A stretch of DNA of 25,567 bases from Jatrophihabitans sp. (GTDB lineage Bacteria > Actinomycetota > Actinomycetes > Mycobacteriales > Jatrophihabitantaceae), in contig JAOPVG010000245.1 of NCBI GenBank assembly GCA_025966255.1, forward strand, positions 1 to 25,567, written 5' to 3'. The notes below the pieces were generated by a model. The model saw only the letters and a program-made list of their open reading frames with translations, had not been told where the DNA came from and searched no databases. Made by a program: the position numbers and the translations under genes. This document shows positions 8,914-15,377 of this stretch, piece after piece; the stretch's first letter is position 1, and each line of letters starts with the position of its first letter.

Positions 8914-11178
8914 TCAGGCGGAGCGTTCCAGGCGGATCACGATCGACTTCGAGGTCGGGGTGTTGCTGGTCTCCGCCGTCGAGTCGAGCGGCACGAGCAC
9001 GTTCGCTTCGGGGAAGTACGCGGCCGCGCACCCGGGCGGCGTGTCGTAGGCGACGGCCCGGAAGGCCTTGGCCCGCCGCTCCTCGTCGCGCCACACGCTG
9101 ATCAGGTCGACGATGTCGCCGTCGGCCAGCCCGAACTGACGGAGATCGTCGGCGTTGACGAACACCACCCGCCGACCGCCCTTGATGCCGCGGTAGCGAT
9201 CGTCCAGGCCGTAGACGGTGGTGTTGAACTGGTCGTGGGAGCGCACGGTCTGCAGCAGCAGGTGACCGTCCGGCACGGTGACCGTGTCGGGCGGGTTCAC
9301 CGTGAACCGCGCCTTGCCGGTGGCGGTGGGGAAGGTGCGGGAGTCGCGGGGCCCGCTGGGCAGGATGAATCCGCCCGGGTGCGCCACGCGTTCCTCGAAG
9401 GCGTGAAACCCCGGTACGACGTGTTCGATGTGCTCGCGAATGGTGCGGTAGTCGTCGCGCATCTCGCCCCAGCCGACGTCCTCGCCGAACAGCGCGAGCC
9501 CGAGTCCGGTGACGATCGCGACCTCGCTACGCAGGTGGGGCGATCCCGGAGCGAGCCGCCCGATCGACGAATGCACCATGCTCATCGAATCCTCGACGGT
9601 GACGAACTGTTCGCCACTGGCCTGGTGGTCGCGTTCGGTCCGGCCGAGGCAGGGGAGCAGCAGCGCCTCACGCCCATGGTGCAGGTGCGAGCGGTTGAGC
9701 TTGGTCGCCACGTGCACGGTGAGCTTGCAGTTCGCCATCGACGCTGCGGTGACCTCCGCGTCCGGCGTGGCCGCCACGAAGTTGCCGCCGAGGGCGAAGA
9801 ACACGTCGACCTGGCCGTCGCGCATCGCGCGGATGGCGTTGACGGTGTCCCAGCCGTGCTCGCGCGGCGGGTCGAAGCCGAACTCGGCCTGAAGCTTGTC
9901 GAGGAACGTGTCAGGCATCCTCTCCCAGATGCCCATGGTGCGGTCGCCCTGCACGTTGCTGTGCCCGCGAATCGGCGCGGCGCCGGCGCCGGGTCGGCCG
10001 ATGTTGCCCCGCAGCAGCAGGAAGTTCACGATCTCGCGGATAGTCGCCACGGCGTTGCGGTGCTGGGTGAGGCCCATGGCCCAGCACACGATGATCTTGT
10101 CCGCGGCAATGACGTCGGACACGAAGTCCTCGATCTGTTTGCGCCGCAGGCCGCACTGCGCCTCGATGGTGGCCCAGTCCAGCCCGCGCCAGTGCGTGGC
10201 CGCTTCGTCGAATCCGTCCGAGTAGCGCGCGATGAAGTCGTGGTCGAGCACGGTGCCGAGCGCGGCGTCATCGCGTTCGAGCAGGGCGCGGTTGGCGCCG
10301 GCGAACAGGGCGAGGTCGCCGTTGACCCGCACCGAGAGGAAGCGGTCGGCCAACTTCGTCCCGGGCCCGGCCAGTCCGCGCGGGGTCTGCGGGTTGCGGA
10401 ACTTGACGAGCCCGGCCTCGGGCAGCGGATTGATGGCGACGATCTTGGCGCCGCGCTTCTTGGCGTCCTCGAGCGAGGTGAGCATGCGCGGGTGGTTCGT
10501 GCCCGGGTTCTGTCCGACGATGACGATCAGGTCGGCCTGGTCGGCGATGTCGGGAAGGGTGACGGTGCCTTTGCCGATCCCGATCGTCTGCCCCAACGCG
10601 GCGCCACTCGACTCGTGGCACATGTTCGAGCAATCGGGCAGGTTGTTCGTGCCGAGCCGGCGGGCGAGCAGCTGGTAGACGAACGCGGCCTCGTTGCTGG
10701 CGCGACCACTCGTGTAGAACACGGCGCGGTTCGGATCGTCCATCGCCCGCAATCGATCGGCGGTGAGTGCGAGCGCGGCGTCCCAGCTGATCGGCGTGTA
10801 GTGAGTCGCGTCCGGCGCCAGGTACATCGGCTCGGTGAGCCGGCCGTTGTACTCGAGCCAGTGGTCCGGCTGCTCGAGTAGCTCCGCGACGGAGTTGGCG
10901 GCGAAGAATTCCGGGCCGACCCGTTTGCGCGTCGCTTCCCAGGCCACGGCCTTCGCGCCGTTCTCGCAGAACTCCGCGGCCTTGCGCCGATCGGGATCCG
11001 GCCACGCACAACTGGGACAGTCGAAGCCGTCGATGTGGTTCATCTTCAGCAGGGTTTTCGCGGTACGCACCGGACCCATCTCCGTCAGGGCGTACTGCAG
11101 GCTGTGCGCGATGCCGGGGATCCCCACGGCCGACTTCTTTGGTCTCCCCACCTTGGGGGAGTCGGCGTCATCGGTCAT
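8914..11178 (-). CDS. FdhF/YdeP-family molybdopterin oxidoreductase (formate dehydrogenase-like alpha subunit)
   Basis: The 754-residue protein belongs to the formate dehydrogenase alpha-like YdeP group of bis-MGD enzymes. Near the N terminus, GFDCPSCAWPDP (Cys54, Cys57) and Cys71 in EFCENGAKAVAWEAT form the reduced cysteine set typical of this subfamily. The Mo-ligand position is Cys187 followed by His188 (NMCHESSG), matching the (seleno)Cys-His pair of formate dehydrogenases. Further landmarks are 'VIVGQNPGTNHPRML', GNIGRPGAGAAPIRGHSNVQG and the C-terminal dinucleotide-binding beta barrel (HDQFNTTVYGLDDRYRG). The true electron donor is unproven for this family; formate is not assured. ATG 11178 is preceded by a leaderless-type TAGGGT box. 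It is divergent from fdhD, whose product matures such enzymes. Confidence 0.92.
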   Translation of the reverse strand: MTDDADSPKVGRPKKSAVGIPGIAHSLQYALTEMGPVRTAKTLLKMNHIDGFDCPSCAWPDPDRRKAAEFCENGAKAVAWEATRKRVGPEFFAANSVAELLEQPDHWLEYNGRLTEPMYLAPDATHYTPISWDAALALTADRLRAMDDPNRAVFYTSGRASNEAAFVYQLLARRLGTNNLPDCSNMCHESSGAALGQTIGIGKGTVTLPDIADQADLIVIVGQNPGTNHPRMLTSLEDAKKRGAKIVAINPLPEAGLVKFRNPQTPRGLAGPGTKLADRFLSVRVNGDLALFAGANRALLERDDAALGTVLDHDFIARYSDGFDEAATHWRGLDWATIEAQCGLRRKQIEDFVSDVIAADKIIVCWAMGLTQHRNAVATIREIVNFLLLRGNIGRPGAGAAPIRGHSNVQGDRTMGIWERMPDTFLDKLQAEFGFDPPREHGWDTVNAIRAMRDGQVDVFFALGGNFVAATPDAEVTAASMANCKLTVHVATKLNRSHLHHGREALLLPCLGRTERDHQASGEQFVTVEDSMSMVHSSIGRLAPGSPHLRSEVAIVTGLGLALFGEDVGWGEMRDDYRTIREHIEHVVPGFHAFEERVAHPGGFILPSGPRDSRTFPTATGKARFTVNPPDTVTVPDGHLLLQTVRSHDQFNTTVYGLDDRYRGIKGGRRVVFVNADDLRQFGLADGDIVDLISVWRDEERRAKAFRAVAYDTPPGCAAAYFPEANVLVPLDSTAETSNTPTSKSIVIRLERSA

Positions 11179-11183
11179 ACCTC

Positions 11184-11189
11184 ACCCTA
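11184..11189 (-). promoter_or_regulatory. -10 box of a leaderless promoter for the molybdopterin oxidoreductase
   Basis: On the minus strand TAGGGT is followed after 5 nt (GAGGT) by the ATG at 11178. The GAGGT is too close to the start to be a ribosome binding site, so a leaderless transcript is the simplest reading. Confidence 0.5.
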
Positions 11190-11430
11190 GGACGCACGAT
11201 CCGCGCCGCCCACCAGTGATCAAGCTCCATCGCCGGCGCCGACCCGACGGGTTGTTCGCCCGGCCTGCTGCGCCGCCGGTCGCGGCCGGCGAGCAGGCGG
11301 GCGTCCCACCTCTCGAACCCGCGCTCGTCTCGTCCCTCCACCTACGTGACGAACGTGTGATCGGCGTGAAGTATGCGGGACGACCGAGGAGTGCGCAATT
11401 CGAGATGGCACGCGAGCACCGGGCCGCGAC
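11190..11430. other. Intergenic region between divergent fdhF-like gene and fdhD
   Basis: The two start codons are 265 bp apart, and both genes have -10 boxes adjacent to their starts, so most of this stretch would be untranscribed regulatory space. It contains a short perfect palindrome, ACCCGACGGGT at 11242-11252, that could be an operator half. No gene is supported here. The fdhD frame is open back to GTG 11216, but that extension is not part of the FdhD family. Confidence 0.35.
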
Positions 11431-11436
11431 TACGCT
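11431..11436 (+). promoter_or_regulatory. -10 box of a leaderless promoter for fdhD
   Basis: TACGCT ends 7 nt before ATG 11444, the start that matches the FdhD N terminus. No ribosome binding site is visible. Confidence 0.5.
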
Positions 11437-11443
11437 CCAGATC

Positions 11444-12238
11444 ATGCCGGTGACCACGACGCGGCGCGCGATCGTCCGGATGCCGGCCGGCGCGGAGCCG
11501 GCGCGCACACCCGACGATCTTGCCGTGGAATCTCCCCTCGTTCTGGGGCTCGACGGCGAGGCGATCGCCACCCTGATGCGCACCCCGGGGCATGACCTCG
11601 AACTCGCTGCGGGCTGGCTCGTCGTCGAGTCCGGCGTGCGCGCGCCCGACGACATCGTCACCCTGCGGGCGTGCCGCGAGGACGACACCGACCGTGTGCA
11701 CATCACGCTGCGCGCGGATGTGCGACCGCCCCGCCCGCGCGCCTTCGTCACGTCCGCGGCGTGCGGCGTGTGCAGCGCCGACGTCCTCGACCTGAGCCTG
11801 CTGGCCGTCGGCGAGGCGCACCGACCGGGCTGGACGGTCGCGCGTGACGTGCTGGCCGGGCTGCCCTCGGCGATGCGCAAACGACAGCGGGCCTTCGACC
11901 GCACCGGTTCGGTCCACGCCGCTGCGCTGGCCGACGAATCGGGAAACCTCGGAGTCGTCCGTGAGGACGTGGGGCGGCACAACGCGGTGGACAAGGTGGT
12001 CGGCCAAGCCCTGCTCGACGGCACGCTGCCGGCCCAGGACCGGCTCCTCGTGGTCAGCGGCCGGGTGTCGTTCGAGATCGTGCAGAAGGCCGTCGCCGCC
12101 CGCGCCGCCGGGATCGTCGCGGTGTCCGCGCCGTCCAGTCTGGCCGTCGATCTCGCCCGGGAGCACGGCCTGCTGTTGGCCGGGATGGTGCGCGAAGGTC
12201 GCCTCAACGTCTATGCGGGCGACGAGTTCGTCAGCTGA
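11444..12238 (+). CDS. fdhD: Formate dehydrogenase accessory sulfurtransferase FdhD
   Basis: FdhD moves sulfur from a cysteine desulfurase onto the Mo-bis-MGD cofactor, a step needed for formate dehydrogenase-type enzymes. The 264-residue protein has the family order: a short N terminus, then 'PLVLGLDGEAIATLMRTPG' and the 'HDLELAAGWLVVE' block. The CGVC sulfur-relay motif is at residues 107-110. After it come 'TGSVHAAALADESGNLGVVREDVGRHNAVDKV' broken over residues about 149-180, and the closing VSAPSSLAVDLA and LNVYAG blocks. ATG 11444 is chosen because family members start about this far before the core and a -10 box lies 7 nt upstream. The divergent molybdopterin oxidoreductase is its evident client. 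A MobA-like gene 2 kb away would supply bis-MGD. Confidence 0.94.
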   Translation: MPVTTTRRAIVRMPAGAEPARTPDDLAVESPLVLGLDGEAIATLMRTPGHDLELAAGWLVVESGVRAPDDIVTLRACREDDTDRVHITLRADVRPPRPRAFVTSAACGVCSADVLDLSLLAVGEAHRPGWTVARDVLAGLPSAMRKRQRAFDRTGSVHAAALADESGNLGVVREDVGRHNAVDKVVGQALLDGTLPAQDRLLVVSGRVSFEIVQKAVAARAAGIVAVSAPSSLAVDLAREHGLLLAGMVREGRLNVYAGDEFVS

Positions 12239-12280
12239 ACCGACGCTCGCGGAACGAGCCTGTCGCTGATCCCAAGGTGC

Positions 12281-12294
12281 GAGAACGTGTTCTA
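12281..12294. promoter_or_regulatory. KstR-like inverted repeat (candidate operator)
   Basis: AGAAC-GT-GTTCT (12282-12293) is a perfect 12-bp inverted repeat, followed by A at 12294. This agrees with the AACnnGTT core and TAGAAC...GTTCTA arms described for KstR, the TetR-family repressor of cholesterol catabolism in mycobacteria and relatives; only the outermost left base (G for T) departs. It lies 18 bp before the GTG of the flavin oxidase gene, where a bound repressor would block the promoter. The motif is seen in the sequence; the regulator identity is inferred. Confidence 0.5.
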
Positions 12295-12311
12295 GTTGGC
12301 ACACTTCGCCC

Positions 12312-13820
12312 GTGACCCCTCGCGCTCGTACCTCCCGCCGTACCTTCCTCGCCGGGTCGGCCGGCACCGCCGCGGTCCTGGCCCTGCCGACGATCGCAAC
12401 CAAGGCCGGTGCGTCCTCGCCCACCACCGCGACCCCGACTGCCACCGCCGATGTCGCGGTCGTGGGCGCCGGGCTCGCCGGGTTGACCGCGGCCCGCAGG
12501 CTGGTCGCCGCCGGGCACTCCGTAGTGGTGCTCGAGGCTCGCGATCGCGTCGGAGGGCGCACGCTCAACCACTCGATCGGCGCCGGCAAGGTCGCCGAGG
12601 CGGGCGGCGAATTCGTCGGCCCGACCCAGGACCACATCGTCGCGCTCGCCGCCGAAGTGGGCGTGGGCACCTTCGACGCCTACGACACGGGCCAGAACAT
12701 CTACGTCAATGGCGGGCAGCGGATCAAGTACTCCGACACGGGACTGCTCGGCACCGCGCCGCCCGATCCGCTGCTGCTCGTCGACATCATCAAGCTGAGC
12801 CAGCAGATCGATCAGATGGCGGCCAAGTTCCCGGTCGCCACCCCATGGACCGCGCCGAACGCCGCGAAGCACGACAGCCAGACGCTGGCCACCTGGGTGC
12901 GCGGGAATTCGCTGAACGCCGACGGCATCCTGGCGCTGCTCGCGCCGTTCACCCAGGCGCTCGTCGGGGCTGAGCCCGGCGACGTGTCCTTCCTGTTCGT
13001 GCTCGCCTACGTGGCCTCCGCGGGCGACGAAACCCATCCCGGCACGTTCGAGCGGTTGTTCAACGTGCGCGGTGGAGCGCAGCAGAGCCGGCTGATCGGC
13101 GGCTCGCAGGTGGTGTCGGAGAACGTGGCTGCGGCACTGGGCTCCCAGGTGCACCTGAACACCCCGGTCCGGCGCATCGAGCAGACCGCCACCGACGTGA
13201 CCGTCACCTCCGACGCGCTCGTCGTCACCGCGAAGCACGTCGTGGTCGCCGTGCCGCCTGCGCTCGCCGCCCGCATCGACTACGCACCGCTCCTTCCGGC
13301 GGCCCGGGATCTGCTCAGCCAGCGGTTGCCGATGGGCGCACTGATGAAGGTGGAAGCGGTGTACCCGACGCCGTTCTGGCGGGCCGACGGTCTCACCGGC
13401 CAGTTCCTCACCGTCGGCGGACCGGTCGGCTACTCCTTCGACAACTCCCCGCCTGACGGCGCGCCGGGTGTGTTGGCCGGCTTCGTCGGCGGCGTCCAGA
13501 ACCTGACGTGGGGTCCGCGCCCGGCCGCGGCCCGCAAGGCCGCGGTGCTGGCCCAGTTCGCGCGGATATTCAAGGACGATCGCTTCCTGTCGCCGTCGGA
13601 GTACTTCGAGATGGATTGGACGCTCGAGGAGTGGAGCCGCGGCGGTCCGACCGCCATCGCCGGGCCCGGCACGCTCACCCAGTACGGACCGGCCCTGCGG
13701 GCCGCGGTCGGTCGCATCCACTGGGCCGGCACCGAGACGTCGGACTACTGGCAGGGCTACATGGACGGCGCCGTGCGCTCCGGCGAGCGCGTGGCCACCG
13801 AGATCGGCGCCGCGCTCTAA
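12312..13820 (+). CDS. Tat-exported flavin monoamine oxidase family protein
   Basis: The 502-residue flavoprotein starts with a twin-arginine signal (TSRRTFLAGSAG at about 7-18, hydrophobic core to about 34). It should therefore be exported folded with its FAD. The Rossmann motif VVGAGLAGL is near residues 50-58, followed by EARDRVGGRT. Mid-protein 'MGALMKVEAVYPTPFWR' matches the substrate-domain strand with the flavin-proximal Lys of monoamine oxidases. The C-terminal 'RIHWAGTETSDYWQGYMDGA' block is the second FAD-binding signature. The substrate is unknown: amine oxidase family members act on monoamines, polyamines or amino acids. GTG 12312 has CACACT as a weak -10 box 6 nt upstream and a KstR-like palindrome just before. 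The stop codon overlaps the stop of the convergent DUF6457 gene. Confidence 0.9.
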   Translation: MTPRARTSRRTFLAGSAGTAAVLALPTIATKAGASSPTTATPTATADVAVVGAGLAGLTAARRLVAAGHSVVVLEARDRVGGRTLNHSIGAGKVAEAGGEFVGPTQDHIVALAAEVGVGTFDAYDTGQNIYVNGGQRIKYSDTGLLGTAPPDPLLLVDIIKLSQQIDQMAAKFPVATPWTAPNAAKHDSQTLATWVRGNSLNADGILALLAPFTQALVGAEPGDVSFLFVLAYVASAGDETHPGTFERLFNVRGGAQQSRLIGGSQVVSENVAAALGSQVHLNTPVRRIEQTATDVTVTSDALVVTAKHVVVAVPPALAARIDYAPLLPAARDLLSQRLPMGALMKVEAVYPTPFWRADGLTGQFLTVGGPVGYSFDNSPPDGAPGVLAGFVGGVQNLTWGPRPAAARKAAVLAQFARIFKDDRFLSPSEYFEMDWTLEEWSRGGPTAIAGPGTLTQYGPALRAAVGRIHWAGTETSDYWQGYMDGAVRSGERVATEIGAAL

Positions 13821-14071
13821 CTGCTTCCCGTCGCGCGCTCGGCGGCAAGGCGCTGGACGATCGCCGCGGCATCGTCGACGGCCTCCTTACCGCCGCCGCG
13901 CAGTCCGGCCGCGAGCCCGACCAGGAACGTCGTCAACGGTGCGGCCGGACGCGCCACGCCGTGCGCGGCGTCGCGCGCCACGTCGAGCAGCAGGTCGCGG
14001 TCCAGCGCGGCCGGATCGACCCCGAGCGCCGCGGCCAGTTCGGTGATCCAGTCGTCCAGGACGTTGTTCAC
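13817..14071 (-). CDS. DUF6457 domain-containing small protein
   Basis: This 84-residue acidic-helical protein opens with MNNVLDDWITELAAALGV and continues with 'LLLDVARDAAHGVARPAAPLTTFLVGLAAG', the profile of DUF6457. It starts at GTG 14071, overlapping the TGA of the MobA-like gene by 4 nt (GTGA), so translation is coupled. DUF6457 genes commonly accompany MobA-like nucleotidyltransferases in actinobacteria, and in some genomes the two are fused, which suggests a role connected with molybdenum cofactor guanylylation. That role is inference only. Its TAG stop overlaps the TAA of the flavin oxidase on the other strand, leaving no room for a terminator. Confidence 0.83.
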   Translation of the reverse strand: MNNVLDDWITELAAALGVDPAALDRDLLLDVARDAAHGVARPAAPLTTFLVGLAAGLRGGGKEAVDDAAAIVQRLAAERATGSS

Positions 14072-14634
14072 AGCTGATCCCCTTCCCGCTGACGCGCCTG
14101 CGCCAGATCGTCCCAGGTGTCGCAGTCGCGACCCCACCCGCCGGTGTCAAGGACGTGCACCCAACTCGCAGTCCGGACCAGAGCGTGCACCGCGGCCCCG
14201 TCCGGATCACCCACCTCGGCCAGGGCCCGCTCCAGCGCGTCCCGATGCCAGGCCGCGGCCAGGTGATTGACCCGGCCGGACGAATCGACGAGCAGCGCGA
14301 CGTCGGACGACGGCCGCAGTGCACTGAGCAGGACGGGCACCGCCGGAGCCACCCACGGCAGGTCGGCCGCGAGCACCAGAACCACGTCGGCGCTGGTGAG
14401 CGGGAGTCCGGCCGCGATAGCTGCCACCGGGCCGCCGCCGATCGGCTCCTCCCGGCACCACACCACGGCCCGCGCCACCGACCGCTCCGGTCCGACGACG
14501 ACCAGGCGTCGCGCATCGCCGGCCGCGGCGAGCGCTCGATCGAGCAACGTCGAACCGCCGACGTCGAGCGCGGGCTTGTCCACGCCGCCGAGGCGCCGGG
14601 CCGTGCCGCCCGCCAGAACGATCGCGTCGTACAC
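14068..14634 (-). CDS. MobA-like molybdenum cofactor guanylyltransferase (NTP transferase)
   Basis: The 188-residue protein begins MYDAIVLAGGTARRLGGVDKP, the nucleotide-binding loop LAGG-x3-R-x-G-x2-DK of MobA-like NTP transferases. GGGPVAAIAAGL follows at about residues 73-84 and VLAADLPW near 93-100, the latter being the metal-binding DxP-like strand. MobA attaches GMP to molybdopterin to form the guanine dinucleotide cofactor used by FdhF-type enzymes, which fits the neighbouring oxidoreductase and fdhD. I chose GTG 14634 because it places the loop at the N terminus, as in the family, and a TACCGT box lies 7 nt upstream. An ATG at 14685 would add 17 residues without homology character. Another NTP specificity cannot be excluded. 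Confidence 0.85.
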   Translation of the reverse strand: MYDAIVLAGGTARRLGGVDKPALDVGGSTLLDRALAAAGDARRLVVVGPERSVARAVVWCREEPIGGGPVAAIAAGLPLTSADVVLVLAADLPWVAPAVPVLLSALRPSSDVALLVDSSGRVNHLAAAWHRDALERALAEVGDPDGAAVHALVRTASWVHVLDTGGWGRDCDTWDDLAQARQREGDQL

Positions 14635-14641
14635 AGGCTCG

Positions 14642-14647
14642 ACGGTA
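14642..14647 (-). promoter_or_regulatory. -10 box of a leaderless promoter for the MobA-like gene
   Basis: On the minus strand TACCGT is separated by 7 nt from the GTG at 14634. This supports both the start choice and a leaderless transcript. Confidence 0.4.
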
Positions 14648-14664
14648 TCCGGACGCCCGGACAC

Positions 14665-14670
14665 TAGGCT
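14665..14670 (+). promoter_or_regulatory. -10 box of a leaderless promoter for the prepilin peptidase
   Basis: TAGGCT ends 8 nt before GTG 14679. It lies in a 44-bp space shared with the divergent MobA-like gene, so the two promoters are back to back. Confidence 0.5.
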
Positions 14671-14678
14671 CACGCCCC

Positions 14679-15356
14679 GTGTCATCCGAGGTGATCAGCT
14701 CGCTCACGAGCGCAGGGGTGTGCCTGATCGCCTCGCCCTACCTGGCCCGGCTGACGCTGTCCGTCCCCGACAAGGACGCCCGACGCTGGTGGCGGGGCGC
14801 GCCGGCAGGTCGGCGGCGGCGGGCCGCCACCGCACTGGTTGCGGTGGCGCTGGGGGCACTCGCGGGCGCGGCCGCGGGATGGGGCGCACTGCTGCCCGCG
14901 TTCGTGCTCCTGGCACTCACCTGCGCACCGTTGGTTGTCATCGACTACGAACGGCGTCGGCTGCCCAACCGTCTCGTCTTCCTCCTGGCCGGGGCCGGCG
15001 CGGCCCTGCTCACGTTGGCCGCCGCCGAGCAGGACGCCTGGCCGCACTTGCTGCGTGCGGTCGAAGGCGGCGCCGCAGTGTTTGCGGTGCTGTTCCTGCT
15101 CGCGTTGATCTCGCCGCGCAGTTTCGGCTTCGGTGACGTCAAGATCGGCGGCGTGCTCGGCGGCTACCTCGGCTGGGTCGGCTGGGGCTACGTCTACTAC
15201 GGGATCTTCGCCGGCTTCCTGCTCGGTGCCCTGGTGGCGGTGGGCATCCTGATCAGCCGCCGCGGCACGATGAAGACCGCCATTCCGTTCGGCCCGACGC
15301 TCATCCTGGGTCCCCTGTTAGTGCTCGCCTTCGACCTGGTGCCCTCCTTTGCGTGA
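14679..15356 (+). CDS. A24 family prepilin peptidase
   Basis: The 225-residue integral membrane aspartyl protease cleaves type IV pilin-like or Tad/competence-type leader peptides. The two catalytic aspartates are in VVIDYERRRLPN (Asp89) and in the FGFGDVK motif (Asp153). About six hydrophobic segments surround them, at roughly 8-28, 50-87, 97-115, 128-145, 157-195 and 205-223. The N-terminal zinc/methylase domain of the PilD type is missing, as is usual for actinobacterial members. In mycobacteria the same gene sits between aroE and aroC, so this is the resident cluster gene resuming after the inserted molybdenum block. No pilin gene is visible in the window. Confidence 0.9.
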   Translation: MSSEVISSLTSAGVCLIASPYLARLTLSVPDKDARRWWRGAPAGRRRRAATALVAVALGALAGAAAGWGALLPAFVLLALTCAPLVVIDYERRRLPNRLVFLLAGAGAALLTLAAAEQDAWPHLLRAVEGGAAVFAVLFLLALISPRSFGFGDVKIGGVLGGYLGWVGWGYVYYGIFAGFLLGALVAVGILISRRGTMKTAIPFGPTLILGPLLVLAFDLVPSFA

Positions 15357-15364
15357 GCACCTCC

Positions 15365-15370
15365 TACTGT
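15365..15370 (+). promoter_or_regulatory. -10 box of a leaderless promoter for the glucose-6-phosphate dehydrogenase gene
   Basis: TACTGT ends 7 nt before ATG 15378, with no ribosome binding site in between. The gap to the upstream prepilin peptidase stop codon is only 21 bp, so this gene may have its own start of transcription. Confidence 0.5.
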
Positions 15371-15377
15371 CGAGCAC

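Noticed and set aside
8842..10881. 679-residue plus-strand open frame opposite the molybdopterin oxidoreductase
   Set aside because: The minus-strand gene has all family motifs; this frame is its shadow.
11216..11443. N-terminal extension of fdhD to GTG 11216
   Set aside because: It would add 76 residues unlike FdhD, and third-position G/C falls off towards the real start. The ATG at 11444 has a -10 box at the right distance.
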